A DNA stretch of 64,000 nt from Ralstonia pickettii DTP0602. GTDB lineage: Bacteria > Pseudomonadota > Gammaproteobacteria > Burkholderiales > Burkholderiaceae. The first letter of the stretch is position 1, and every line of letters starts with the position of its first letter. Below are positions 41,041 to 52,207 of this stretch, piece by piece. The stretch is taken from the NCBI GenBank assembly GCA_000471925.1, contig CP006667.1, forward strand, positions 62,001 through 126,000, in the 5' to 3' direction. The notes beneath the pieces were generated by a model. That model saw nothing but the letters and a program-made list of their open reading frames with translations, did no database searches and was not told the DNA's origin. A program made the position numbers and the translations under genes.

Positions 41041-41056
41041 AACCGATCGGTCGGTT
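41041..41056. promoter_or_regulatory. TetR-type palindromic operator
   Basis: AACCGATCGGTCGGTT: perfect 6-bp arms AACCGA/TCGGTT around a near-palindromic TCGG core. It lies in the gap between the enoyl-CoA hydratase start and the FAH-family stop, 56-71 bases upstream of the hydratase. The ACCGA/TCGGT form is used by TetR-family fatty-acid regulators in this group. No such regulator gene is adjacent. Confidence 0.55.
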
Positions 41057-41108
41057 AATTATATGCGCATCCGGACGGGCGCGGCCTTGCCGACAGGCCG
41101 GGCGGCGT

Positions 41109-42089
41109 TCAGGCCGCCGCCACCAGCTGGTCGATCGCGCCGAACACCGAATGCCCCTGCGCATCGAACATCTCGATCTTGACCGCGTCGCCGAACTTCA
41201 TGAATTCGGTCGACGGCTTGCCTTCGTCGATGGTCTCCAGCGTGCGCTTCTCGGCGATGCAGCAGTAGCCCTTCTTGCGGTCGACGTTGGAGATCGTGCC
41301 CGAGCCGACGATGCTGCCGGCGCGCACATTGCGCGTCTTGCAGATATGCGCGATCAGCTGGCCGAAGTCGAACACCATGTCGGTGCCGCAGTCGGGCTGG
41401 CCCACCTTCTTGCTGTTCCAGTGCACGGTCATCGGCAGGTGCAACTTGCGCTCGCGCCAGGCCTCGCCCAACTCGTCTGGCGTCACCGCCACCGGCGAGA
41501 ACGCCGTGGCGGGCTTGCTCTGGAAGAAGCCGAAGCCCTTGCCCAGCTCGGCCGGGATCAGGTTGCGCAGCGAGACGTCATTGGCCAGCATCACCAGGCG
41601 GATGGCGTCGCCGGCCTGCCCGGGGCTGGCGCCCATCTTCACGTCGCCGGTGATCACGGCCACCTCGGCCTCGAAGTCGATGCCGAAGGCTTCGCTGGCG
41701 CAGACGATATCGTCCTGCGGCCCGAGGAAGTCGTCCGAGCCGCCCTGGTACATCAGCGGATCGGTCCAGAACTCAGGCGGCATCTCGGCGCCGCGCGCCT
41801 TGCGCACCAGCTCGACATGGTTGACGTAGGCGGAGCCGTCGGCCCACTGGTAGGCGCGCGGCAGCGGCGCCATGCAGTCCTTGGCGGCGAACGGGAAGGG
41901 GTGGCGCGCGCGGCCGGCGTTCAGTGCGTCGTACAGGTCCTGCAGCTGGGGTGCGTAGAAGTTCCAGTCGTCCAGCACGGTCTGCAGCTTGCCGGCGATA
42001 TCGGTGGCGTAGTGGGCTTGCTTCAGGTCGCGCGACACGACCACCAGCTGGCCGTCGCGCGAACCGTCCTTCAGGGTTGCGAGTTTCAT
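41109..42089 (-). CDS. Fumarylacetoacetate hydrolase family protein
   Basis: A 326-residue FAH-fold protein. Seen: start MKLATLKDGSRDGQLVVVSRDL, the metal-binding cluster with EVAVITGDVKMGAS (Glu/Asp ligands), LANDVSLRNLIPAELGKGFGFFQSKP, and RAGSIVGSGTISN. It is typical of the FAH/fumarylpyruvate hydrolase superfamily that cleaves C-C bonds in 1,3-diketones. The precise substrate cannot be told; fumarylacetoacetase of tyrosine breakdown is one candidate. 75 bases after the Bug gene on the same strand. Confidence 0.9.
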   Translation of the reverse strand: MKLATLKDGSRDGQLVVVSRDLKQAHYATDIAGKLQTVLDDWNFYAPQLQDLYDALNAGRARHPFPFAAKDCMAPLPRAYQWADGSAYVNHVELVRKARGAEMPPEFWTDPLMYQGGSDDFLGPQDDIVCASEAFGIDFEAEVAVITGDVKMGASPGQAGDAIRLVMLANDVSLRNLIPAELGKGFGFFQSKPATAFSPVAVTPDELGEAWRERKLHLPMTVHWNSKKVGQPDCGTDMVFDFGQLIAHICKTRNVRAGSIVGSGTISNVDRKKGYCCIAEKRTLETIDEGKPSTEFMKFGDAVKIEMFDAQGHSVFGAIDQLVAAA

Positions 42090-42164
42090 GAATGCGGTGC
42101 GGTAGAGATCGGGGGGGCGTCCGCGTGGCGGACACAACGCCCGCTAGTCTACCGTGGCCGACAT

Positions 42165-43172
42165 TCAGTCCACCGTGATGCCCTTGGCCTTGATCAGCTT
42201 GCCCCAGCGGTCAGCCTCGGCGCGCGCATAGCTGGCGAATTCCTCGGGCGTGCTGTAGACCGCCTCGACGCCCACGCCTTCGAGCTTCTTCTGTACCTCG
42301 GGCGTCTTCAGCGCCTTGACCAGTTCGGCGTTCAGGCGTGTGACCACGGCCTTGGGCGTGCCGGCCGGGGCCACCATGCCCTGCCAGGCGTAGGCCTCGA
42401 AGCCGGCCACGCCGCCTTCGGCCACGGTGGGCACGCCGGGCAGGGCAGCGAGGCGCTTGGGCGTGGCCACGCCGAGCGCGCGCAGCTTGCCTGCCGTCAC
42501 GTTCTGCTGGCCCGAGGCCAGGTCCAGGAACATCAGGTCGACCTGGCCCGCCAGAAGGTCCTGCACGGCCGGGGCGGCGCCCTTGTAGGGCACGTGCGTC
42601 ATCTTGACCTTGGTCTGGTCCATGAACAGTTCCATCGCCAGGTGGTGCGGGCTGCCTGCGCCGGGCGAGGCGAAGTTGACCTTGCCCGGGTTCTTCTGCG
42701 CGTACTCGACCGCCTCTTTCAGCGTGCGCGCCGGGAACTTGGGATTGGCCACCAGCACCAGCGGGAAGCGCGCGAGCTGGCCGATGTAGACGAAATCCTT
42801 CTCCGGGTTGTACGGCAGCTTCTTGTACAGCGACGGGTTGGCGGCCAGCGTGGCGGTGTCGGCGGTCAGCACGGTGTAGCCGTCGGGCTTGGCGTGGGCG
42901 ACGGCATCGGCGCCGACGATGGTGGCCGCGCCCGGGCGGTTGTCGATCACCACCTGCTTGCCCAGCCCCGGCGTGATTGCCTGGCCGATGGTACGCGCCA
43001 CCACGTCGGTGCCGCCGCCTGCCGGGTAGGGCACGACCCAGCGGATCGGCTGCGCCGGCCAGTCGTCGGCGCGGGCAGGCGCGCTGGCGCCGGACAGGGC
43101 GCCGGCCGCGGCCAGGGCCATCAGCACGATGCGGGTGGAACGAAGCTGAAGCAAGGGACGCAGGGGGCGCAT
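42165..43172 (-). CDS. Bug-type tricarboxylate transporter substrate-binding protein (TctC family)
   Basis: A 335-residue periplasmic receptor. Seen: an N-terminal signal peptide (VLMALAAAGALSGASAPARA), then DDWPAQPIRWVVPYPAGGGTDVVARTIGQAITPGLGKQVVIDNRPGAATIVGAD, which is the Bug/TctC hallmark. Cupriavidus genomes hold very many Bug proteins, usually without TctA/TctB nearby, as here. Possible ligands are aromatic or dicarboxylic acids; the adjacent FAH-family gene may share the pathway. Divergent from the IclR gene. Confidence 0.93.
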   Translation of the reverse strand: MRPLRPLLQLRSTRIVLMALAAAGALSGASAPARADDWPAQPIRWVVPYPAGGGTDVVARTIGQAITPGLGKQVVIDNRPGAATIVGADAVAHAKPDGYTVLTADTATLAANPSLYKKLPYNPEKDFVYIGQLARFPLVLVANPKFPARTLKEAVEYAQKNPGKVNFASPGAGSPHHLAMELFMDQTKVKMTHVPYKGAAPAVQDLLAGQVDLMFLDLASGQQNVTAGKLRALGVATPKRLAALPGVPTVAEGGVAGFEAYAWQGMVAPAGTPKAVVTRLNAELVKALKTPEVQKKLEGVGVEAVYSTPEEFASYARAEADRWGKLIKAKGITVD

Positions 43173-43272
43173 CGGTAGTCTCCGTGTTAAAAAGGGGCCC
43201 GGCTCGGCGGGGCATGCATGTGTACGCCGGCAAGGTCTGTTGCGAAGAAAGTCTACCGAGGACTTAAAAATT

Positions 43273-43303
43273 GGTAAATCGATTTCGCTATAGTAAATTT
43301 ACC
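43273..43303. promoter_or_regulatory. Candidate IclR operator between divergent genes
   Basis: GGTAAAT at 43273-43279 and its reverse complement ATTTACC at 43297-43303, 17 bases apart, with an inner palindrome AAATCGATTT (43276-43285). The block is AT-rich and lies between the Bug gene start (43172) and the IclR start (43375). It is suited to shared control of both. Confidence 0.55.
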
Positions 43304-43374
43304 TAGGAATTTGCCCGGGGAACGCTCCTGGGAGCGGCCTTTCGGGCCCATCAACAAGCCAACCAATCCGCTGC

Positions 43375-44202
43375 ATGTCCGAACTCGAAGAAGACGACGC
43401 AAAGCTGCGCTCCGGGATCCAGTCCATCGAGGTGGGCTTCAAGTTGTTGCAGGCGCTGGCGGCATCGCCGCGCGCGATGATGCTGCGCGACCTGGCCGCG
43501 GCCGCCGGCATGAACCCGGCCAAGGCGCACCGCTACCTGGTCAGCTTCATGCGGCTGGGCGCGGTGGCGCAGGACCCGGTCAGCGGGCGCTACGACCTGG
43601 GGCCGTTTGCGCTGCAGCTGGGGCTGGCGGGGCTGAACCGGCTCGACCCGGTCAAGAAGGCGCGCCCGATCCTGTCGCAGCTGCGCGACGAGATCGACCT
43701 GACCGCCGGCATCGCGGTCTGGGGCAACCACGGCCCCACCATCGTCCACTGGGAGGAATCCAGCCACCCGGTCACCGTCAGCCTGCGTCTGGGCGACGTG
43801 ATGCCGATGCTGAACTCCGCCACCGGACGCCTGTACGGCGCCTACCTGCCGCGCAAGCAGACGCTGCCGCTGATTGAGCGCGAACTGGGCGCGCGCGGTA
43901 ACGATGGCGTGCCGGACATGCCGCGCTCGCTGGCCGAATACGATGCGATCTGCACCGAGGTGCGCGCCCATGGTGCCGCGCGCACGCGGGGCGGGGTGCT
44001 GCCGGGCATCAACGCGTTTTCGATGCCGGTGTTCGATGCCAACGGCCATCTGGCGATGGGACTGATCGTATTGGGCGCGCAAAGCATATTCGATGCAGAA
44101 TGGGGCGGTACGATGGATTGCCGCGTACGCGACATCGCCCAACAGCTCTCATCGGAACTCGGCTACCTTGGTGCCGCCCCTCCGGCCGGACAAACCGGCT
44201 AA
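43375..44202 (+). CDS. IclR-family transcriptional regulator
   Basis: A 275-residue IclR regulator. Seen: the winged HTH (SIEVGFKLLQALAASPRAMMLRDLAAAAGMNPAKAHRYLVSFMRLGAVAQDPVSGRYDLGP) and the effector domain (LRDEIDLTAGIAVWGNHGPTIVHWEESSHPVTVSLRLGDVMPMLNSATGRLYGAYLP). Likely controls the divergent Bug and FAH-family genes; the effector is unknown. The C-terminal end overlaps the DUF3108 gene. Confidence 0.92.
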   Translation: MSELEEDDAKLRSGIQSIEVGFKLLQALAASPRAMMLRDLAAAAGMNPAKAHRYLVSFMRLGAVAQDPVSGRYDLGPFALQLGLAGLNRLDPVKKARPILSQLRDEIDLTAGIAVWGNHGPTIVHWEESSHPVTVSLRLGDVMPMLNSATGRLYGAYLPRKQTLPLIERELGARGNDGVPDMPRSLAEYDAICTEVRAHGAARTRGGVLPGINAFSMPVFDANGHLAMGLIVLGAQSIFDAEWGGTMDCRVRDIAQQLSSELGYLGAAPPAGQTG

Positions 44203-45265
44203 ACCCGACCCGCGCCCCCGCCTCCCCGCGCGGCCAGGCACGGATCCCCGCGTCTGGCGCCGGCGACGCTGGATCATCGTCATTGCGCTGGTGCTGCTGG
44301 TCCACCTGCTGGCCGTGGTGGGCTTCGTGCGCATGCCGGGGCCGCTGATCCCGGTGGACGTCAGCAACACGCCCACGTTGGAGGCGGTCCTGCTGCCACC
44401 ACCCAAGCCGCCCGCCCCGCCCAGGCCGCTGCACGCCCCACGTCCGCGCCCGAAACCGGCCGCGCCGGCCCCGGCTCCCGAAACGCAAGAGACGCCTGCG
44501 CCACCCCTTGCCACCAGCCCGCACGGCCCGGCCGAGATGGCATCCGGTATGGGTGGCGAAGGCACCGCAGCCGGACCCGCGGTGGCGCAACCCGCCGCAC
44601 CGAATGGTGGGGGTGCCCCGGACGGCACCCGTTACAACGCGCCGCCATCGGCCACCATGCACTACGCCAGCTTCGTCAACGGCGTGCAGAACCCGGACGG
44701 CCTGATCCGCTGGGAGCAGGACGGCAAGCGCTACCGGCTCGCGGTCGAGACCCGTGTGCTGTGGTTCAAGTTTGCCTTCCAAAGCAGCGGCGCGATGGCC
44801 GAGCAGGGACTATTGCCCGAGCGCTACGAAGAGCGCCGCCGCAACAAGCTGGAGAGCTCGCGCTTCGACCCCGCGACCGGCATCGCCGTGCTGGCCTCGG
44901 GCAGCCAGGCGCAGTTCCCGCCCGGGGCGCAAGACCGCTTCAGTGTGTTCCTGCAACTGGTAGGCCTGGTGCGCGGCAATCCGCAGCGCTACGTCACGCC
45001 AGGTGTGACGGAACAGTTCCTTGTGGCCGACACGCGCGATGTGGAACCCATGCAAGTGCAGTATGTTGGAGAGGATGACATCGATACGGGCCATGGCGTG
45101 ATACGTGCCAAGCACTTCGTGCGGCTGCAGCGCCGCGCCAACGACCGCCGGCGCGTCGAACTGTGGCTGGCCCAGTCGCTCGGCTGGATGCCGGTGCGGC
45201 TGCGCCAGACCGAGCCCGACGGGACCCAGATCGACCTGGTATATCGCGGCGCCGAGGGCCAGTAG
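44171..45265 (+). CDS. DUF3108 protein with TonB-like N-terminus
   Basis: About 364 residues if the GTG at 44171 is used; the frame stays open further upstream, so the 5' end is uncertain and overlaps the IclR gene by about 30 bases. Seen: a basic N-terminus, one membrane helix (IIVIALVLLVHLLAVVGFV), a proline-rich segment (PPPKPPAPPRPLHAPRPRPK), then a DUF3108 domain (MHYASFVNGVQNPDGLIRWEQDGKRYRLAVETRVLWFKFAFQSSGAMAEQGLLPERYEERRR). The architecture recalls TonB, with DUF3108 in place of the TonB box-binding domain. Function unknown. Confidence 0.8.
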   Translation: MPPLRPDKPAKPDPRPRLPARPGTDPRVWRRRRWIIVIALVLLVHLLAVVGFVRMPGPLIPVDVSNTPTLEAVLLPPPKPPAPPRPLHAPRPRPKPAAPAPAPETQETPAPPLATSPHGPAEMASGMGGEGTAAGPAVAQPAAPNGGGAPDGTRYNAPPSATMHYASFVNGVQNPDGLIRWEQDGKRYRLAVETRVLWFKFAFQSSGAMAEQGLLPERYEERRRNKLESSRFDPATGIAVLASGSQAQFPPGAQDRFSVFLQLVGLVRGNPQRYVTPGVTEQFLVADTRDVEPMQVQYVGEDDIDTGHGVIRAKHFVRLQRRANDRRRVELWLAQSLGWMPVRLRQTEPDGTQIDLVYRGAEGQ

Positions 45266-45315
45266 CCGGCGCGCCGACACTGACTGACGCATTGCCAACA
45301 GCAAGGAGCCCAGCC

Positions 45316-46158
45316 ATGACCGTTGCCATGCCACCCGCCGAAACCCACCGCATCCGCGCCGATGGCGCCGACATCTATGTGCGGCTGGACGGTGCCGACG
45401 GGCCGTGGGTGATCCTGGCCCACGCGCTGGGCGCCAACCACACGCTGTGGGACGCCACCGCGCAGCACCTGGCCGCGCGCTACCGCGTGGTGCGCCCCGA
45501 CCTGCGCGGCCACGGCGCCAGCGATGCTCCGCTGGGGCCCTACACCATGACGCGGCTGGCCGACGATGTCATCGCGGTCATGGACGCGCTGGAGATACCG
45601 CAGGCGCATTTCTGCGGCATTTCCGTCGGCGGCATGGTCGGGCAGGCGCTTGGGCTGCGCCATGCCGAGCGGCTGTTGTCGCTGGTGCTGGTGGCCACCA
45701 ACAGCCAGACGCCGATGGAAGCGCACCCGATGTGGCATAACCGCATCGGCCAGGCCGAGGCACACGGCATGGCCGGCATGGCCGACGCCACGCTGGAGCG
45801 CTGGCTTACCACCCCGTTCCGGGCGAGCCATCCTGACGAAGTGTCGCGTATCCGCGACATGCTGGTGGCTACCCAAGTGCGCGGATATGTGGGTGTGGCC
45901 GAGGCCATCATGGCTTTCGACCTGACCGGCGCGCTTTCCCGCATACATTGTCCTACGCTGGTAGTAGCAGGCGAGCAGGACCAGGGTGCCTCGGTGGCGA
46001 TGGCGCAGAGCATCGCCGCCGCCATCCCCGGGGCCCGGCTGGAGGTGATGCCGCAGGCGGCGCACCTGGTGCATGTGGAGCAGCCCGAGCGCTTCCATGC
46101 CGCGCTGGACGCTTTTCTCGGCAACGCCGCATGCGGAGGCCAGTGCGACGTTCCGTGA
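45316..46158 (+). CDS. Alpha/beta hydrolase, 3-oxoadipate enol-lactonase-like
   Basis: A 280-residue alpha/beta hydrolase. Seen: WVILAHALGANHTLWD (oxyanion region), VRPDLRGHGASDAPLGPYTM, the nucleophile elbow GISVGGMVG (Ser), the acid in VVAGEQDQGASV, and the base His in QAAHLVHVEQPERF. Family closest to PcaD and related enol-lactone hydrolases, but without other pca genes nearby the substrate is open. AAGGAG lies before the ATG. 50 bases after the DUF3108 gene. Confidence 0.87.
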   Translation: MTVAMPPAETHRIRADGADIYVRLDGADGPWVILAHALGANHTLWDATAQHLAARYRVVRPDLRGHGASDAPLGPYTMTRLADDVIAVMDALEIPQAHFCGISVGGMVGQALGLRHAERLLSLVLVATNSQTPMEAHPMWHNRIGQAEAHGMAGMADATLERWLTTPFRASHPDEVSRIRDMLVATQVRGYVGVAEAIMAFDLTGALSRIHCPTLVVAGEQDQGASVAMAQSIAAAIPGARLEVMPQAAHLVHVEQPERFHAALDAFLGNAACGGQCDVP

Positions 46159-46383
46159 CAAGCAACACACTGATGTAAAACGCTCAAGAAACTTGTTGCA
46201 TTGGCCGATGCCCAACCTATGTAAGGCAGCAAATCGTGGCAATGTGGTGACCAGCACTGGCAGCTTGATTTCCCGCGGGTCATCCCAAGTTTGGAGGTAA
46301 AGCCGCGGCGCCCCCCTCAAGGCATCAACGAGGCAAGAATCACAAGGGCATGCCGCCCATCCATGACGCCCAGGAGGTGTGCC

Positions 46384-46641
46384 ATGCAAATGATCTACAA
46401 CAGCGACAACTACTGCATCGTTGAATTCGGTGCGGATGTCGATCAGGCGCCGCTTGAGTTCGGTGGCTATGAAATCGTCGACAAGAACCTGAAGCGCGAG
46501 ATTTTCCTCGGCGGCCATCTGGCCGAAAGCTTCCGCGCCGATGTGAAGCGCCTGATTGAAAGCGAGCCATCCGTGGAGGAAGTCGATGACTTCCTCGGCA
46601 AGTTCGACAATGTGATGACACACCCGCTGGTGATGCACTGA
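46384..46641 (+). CDS. DUF3567 family protein
   Basis: A small conserved protein, 85 residues: MQMIYNSDNYCIVEFGADVDQAPLEFGGYEIVDKNLKREIFLGGHLAESFRADVKRLI, then a short acidic tail. This is the DUF3567 pattern, found mainly in Burkholderiales. Function unknown. AGGAGGTG precedes the ATG, and a strong terminator follows, so it is its own unit. Confidence 0.88.
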   Translation: MQMIYNSDNYCIVEFGADVDQAPLEFGGYEIVDKNLKREIFLGGHLAESFRADVKRLIESEPSVEEVDDFLGKFDNVMTHPLVMH

Positions 46642-46659
46642 GCGGCTTTGCTTCGAATG

Positions 46660-46695
46660 GTCACGCCCGCTTCGGCGGGCGTTTTTGCTTTTTGC
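46660..46695 (+). terminator. Rho-independent terminator after the DUF3567 gene
   Basis: ACGCCCGC, TTCG, GCGGGCGT, then TTTTGC: an 8-bp stem with a stable TTCG tetraloop and a U-tract. It also covers the convergent rhodanese gene's 3' side. Confidence 0.9.
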
Positions 46696-46713
46696 GGGTG
46701 CTGCGCGCCGCGC

Positions 46714-47139
46714 TCAGTACTGCTCCCATGGCAGCCCGTCATGGCGCCAGCCGTTGAGCGTATTGCGGTGGCGCTGCGCGTCGAGGTCACCCTCGAAGCC
46801 ATGCAGCACATAGCAGACGTTGGAAAACCCCGCCCCTTCCAGCGCCCGCGCCGCCGCCGACGAGCGGTTGCCGCTGCGGCAGATCAGTAGCACCGGACGC
46901 GCCGAGACCTGGCCGGCCAGCTTCTTCACCACCGGTACGAAATGCGGATTGACCTCCCAGTCCGGGCCGTCGTTCCACGGCACGTTGTGGGCGCCCTTGG
47001 GATGGCCGACGAACAGGTATTCCATCTCGCTGCGGCAGTCGATGAAGAGCGTCTCGGGCGTTTGCTCCAGCAGGGCCTGGGCGTCGGCGGGGGAGAGGTA
47101 TTGCATGGTCGGGAAAGGAGCGGGCGTGGAAGTGCCCAT
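46714..47139 (-). CDS. Rhodanese-like sulfurtransferase
   Basis: A single-domain rhodanese of 141 residues (or 130 if the ATG at 47106 is used). Seen: [44 protein letters not shown] and the active-site loop [16 protein letters not shown] with the catalytic Cys. Acts on thiosulfate or protein persulfides, or is a non-catalytic binding module. Divergent from metH. Confidence 0.9.
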   Translation of the reverse strand: MGTSTPAPFPTMQYLSPADAQALLEQTPETLFIDCRSEMEYLFVGHPKGAHNVPWNDGPDWEVNPHFVPVVKKLAGQVSARPVLLICRSGNRSSAAARALEGAGFSNVCYVLHGFEGDLDAQRHRNTLNGWRHDGLPWEQY

Positions 47140-47223
47140 GCGGTGACGGTTACGTCTCTCAGTGTAGGCGCCAGACCGTCCGACAGGCAACCACGGGCGG
47201 CCGCAAGGCCTTGATACACCTGA

Positions 47224-47229
47224 TAAAAT
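47224..47229 (+). promoter_or_regulatory. Candidate -10 element of metH
   Basis: TAAAAT within CCTGATAAAAT; the same 11-base string occurs upstream of argS (56333-56343). No good -35 was seen at the expected spacing. It lies about 93 bases before the metH start. Confidence 0.3.
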
Positions 47230-47321
47230 CGCTTCTCTTTGGCCAGCATCGGCCACAGCCGCGGCCCACCGTCGTGCCACCATCGGTCGACGGGCGGCTC
47301 GCCTTTCCAGAGTTCCCCGCC

Positions 47322-48380
47322 ATGAGTGCCCCTGAATCCCGCGCCACGCCGCGCCCCTACACCCGGGCTGCCGAGCTGCCCCGGCTGCTGCAAGAACGCA
47401 TCCTGATCCTGGATGGCGCCATGGGCACCATGATCCAGCGCTACAAGCTGACCGAGGCGGACTACCGCGGCGAACGCTTTGCCGAACACAAGGTGGACGT
47501 CAAGGGCAACAACGAACTGCTGCTGCTGACGCGCCCGCAGGTCATCAGCGAGATCCACGAGCAATACCTGGCTGCCGGCGCCGACCTGATCGAGACCAAT
47601 ACCTTCGGCGCTACCCGCGTGGCGCAGGAAGACTACAAGATGGCCGACCTGGCGTACGAGATGAACGTCGAGGCCGCGCGCCTGGCGCGCGCCGCCTGCG
47701 ACAAGTACAGCACGCCCGACAAGCCGCGCTTTGTTGCCGGCGCCTTCGGCCCCACGCCCAAGACCGCCAGCATCTCGCCCGACGTCAACGACCCGGGCGC
47801 GCGCAACGTGACCTTCGAAGAGCTGCGCGTCTCATACTACGAGCAGGGCAAGGCCTTGCTCGAAGGCGGCGCCGATGTGTTCCTGGTCGAGACCATCTTC
47901 GACACGCTCAACGCCAAGGCGGCACTGTTCGCCATCGACCAGCTCTTTGAGGACACCGGCGAACGCGTGCCGGTGATGATCTCGGGCACCGTCACCGATG
48001 CCTCGGGCCGCATCCTGTCGGGCCAGACAGTGGAAGCGTTCTGGAACAGCCTGCGCCACGCCCGGCCGATCACCTTCGGCCTGAACTGCGCGCTTGGCGC
48101 CACGCTGATGCGCCCGTATATCGCCGAACTGGCCAAGGTTTGTGATGCCGCGGTGTCGTGCTACCCCAACGCGGGTTTGCCGAACCCGATGAGCGACACG
48201 GGCTTCGACGAAACGCCTGAAGTCACTTCGTCGCTGGTGGAAGAATTCGCCGCTTCCGGCCTGGTGAACCTGGTGGGCGGCTGCTGTGGCACCACCCCCG
48301 AGCATATCGCCGCCATCGCCCAGCGCGTGGCAGATAAGACCCCCCGCACCTGGCCCGGCCAGTATCGCGACGCCGCCTGA
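47322..48380 (+). CDS. metH: Methionine synthase, homocysteine-binding half (split MetH)
   Basis: A 352-residue homocysteine S-methyltransferase domain equal to the N-terminal module of MetH. Seen: [18 protein letters not shown], the homocysteine/zinc ligands Cys in LNCALGA and the CysCys pair in [11 protein letters not shown]. The start [12 protein letters not shown] was chosen by ribosome-binding fit; upstream frame is only leader. The rest of MetH is in the next gene, 17 bases downstream. No SAM, SAH or cobalamin riboswitch was recognised in the leader. Confidence 0.95.
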   Translation: MSAPESRATPRPYTRAAELPRLLQERILILDGAMGTMIQRYKLTEADYRGERFAEHKVDVKGNNELLLLTRPQVISEIHEQYLAAGADLIETNTFGATRVAQEDYKMADLAYEMNVEAARLARAACDKYSTPDKPRFVAGAFGPTPKTASISPDVNDPGARNVTFEELRVSYYEQGKALLEGGADVFLVETIFDTLNAKAALFAIDQLFEDTGERVPVMISGTVTDASGRILSGQTVEAFWNSLRHARPITFGLNCALGATLMRPYIAELAKVCDAAVSCYPNAGLPNPMSDTGFDETPEVTSSLVEEFAASGLVNLVGGCCGTTPEHIAAIAQRVADKTPRTWPGQYRDAA

Positions 48381-48397
48381 GCCCGGAGCCTGAGAAC

Positions 48398-51145
<2,748 letters not shown>

Positions 51146-51159
51146 CCGCGTGCGACGGC

Positions 51160-51187
51160 GGGGCGGTGCCGATATCGGCACCGCCCC
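51160..51187. terminator. Perfect 28-base palindrome after metH
   Basis: GGGGCGGTGCCGAT and its exact reverse complement meet at GATATC, 14 bases after the metH stop. It would form a very stable 3'-end hairpin, but there is no U-tract, so termination is uncertain. Confidence 0.5.
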
Positions 51188-51270
51188 GCTGCGCGGGGCC
51201 TTGATGCAGCAGGGAAAACCAGCGTGGCAGGCCGCATCCGCCGCATGTCGGCGTTGTTTGCGGCGCAACA

Positions 51271-51302
51271 CAACTCCTTACACAGCCTTTCAACTCCTCA
51301 CA
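51271..51302 (+). promoter_or_regulatory. 20-base-period direct repeats upstream of the 11-mer repeat protein
   Basis: CAACTCCTTACA at 51271 and CAACTCCTCACA at 51291: the 12-base unit recurs with an exact 20-base period (about two helical turns), 110-140 bases before the start at 51412. This arrangement suits binding of a dimeric or tandem response regulator. Confidence 0.5.
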
Positions 51303-51411
51303 GACCGGTGCAGCCCCGGTCCCTAGACTGAGGGCTCGATTCACGCAAACACCACGGCGTGAACACCGCAGCGAATGTTTCGTTGCGGGGCACCCTGAAA
51401 GGAGTCCTTCC

Positions 51412-51846
51412 ATGAAGAAACTGCTGATCTCCCTGTCCGCTCTGTCGCTCGCCGCTGCTTCCTCGCTCGCCATGGCACAAGGCACCGGCGTCTCCGTGGG
51501 TACGAAGGCCGATGCGGGCGCTTCGGTGAACGCAGCGCCGGCAACTGGCGCCGCGCAGTCGGGCCTGTCCACCGCGGGCAGCGCGGCCGAGAAGGGCCTG
51601 TCGACCGCCGGTGCGGCAACTGACAAGGGCCTGTCGGCAGCGGGTACGGCAGCGGACAAGGGCCTGTCGACCGCCGGCGCGGCGGTAGACAAGACCACCG
51701 GCGCCGCGGCCGACACCACGGGTGCGGCCAAGGCCGAGGCCGGCAGCAAGGCCAAGTCCGGCAAGCACGCCGCCAAGTCGACCAAGAAGTCGAAGGCCGA
51801 CGCCAGCGTGGGCGTGGGTGCCGAAGCAGGCGCCAAGGCGCAGTAA
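51412..51846 (+). CDS. Secreted Ala/Gly/Lys-rich protein with 11-residue repeats
   Basis: A 144-residue protein not recognised as a named family. Seen: a clear signal peptide (MKKLLISLSALSLAAASSLAMAQ), then four tandem 11-residue units, GLSTAGSAAEK, GLSTAGAATDK, GLSAAGTAADK, GLSTAGAAVDK, and a lysine/alanine-rich tail (AKSGKHAAKSTKKSKADASV). It lacks aromatic residues and is strongly hydrophilic. Eleven-residue Ala/Lys repeats recall LEA group 3 desiccation proteins, but here the helix pattern is glycine-broken. It probably acts in the periplasm. AAAGGAG lies before the ATG. Confidence 0.8.
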   Translation: MKKLLISLSALSLAAASSLAMAQGTGVSVGTKADAGASVNAAPATGAAQSGLSTAGSAAEKGLSTAGAATDKGLSAAGTAADKGLSTAGAAVDKTTGAAADTTGAAKAEAGSKAKSGKHAAKSTKKSKADASVGVGAEAGAKAQ

Positions 51847-52207
51847 TCCCCTGCAGTACTAGCCCTCTGCAGTCACCGGCGCCAGGACCCTCCCGGGATT
51901 CTCCCAACCCCTGACGCGCCGCAGCAAAGCGGGACGGATCGCATCCGTCCCGCTTTGCGTTTGTGCGTGCGCTGGTGCGTGCAATTGTGCGCGGCGATCC
52001 GGCAAGCCGGCACCCGGCGCGGCGTGCGTGCCGCCTGGCCCGTGCCCCATGTGCTGCGTACGCGTTGTGGCCGCACGTCATTGTCAGCCTGACACTGACA
52101 GCCCGCGCGCGCGGCCGGCACTACAATGACAGCAACGCAAGCGGTTCCGCCTGCACCCCGACGTGCACCGGGCAGTGTGCCGGTCCGTTCTATCCGTGGA
52201 GCCCCAC
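51847..52207. other. Intergenic region before the response regulator
   Basis: No gene seen. It holds a terminator-like hairpin at 51925-51960 and, at about 52082-52130, repeated TGTCAG/CTGACA motifs and TACAAT (52122-52127) that may be the promoter and operator of the regulator gene. Confidence 0.55.
51925..51960 (+). terminator. Rho-independent-type hairpin after the 11-mer repeat gene
   Basis: AAGCGGGACGGAT and ATCCGTCCCGCTT form a 13-bp stem with a CGC loop, followed by TGCGTTTG. A strong hairpin with a poor U-tract. Confidence 0.65.

Noticed and set aside
47140..47321. Possible SAM, SAH or cobalamin riboswitch before metH
   Set aside because: The leader does not show the conserved cores of these classes that I can recognise by eye; a covariance search would be needed.
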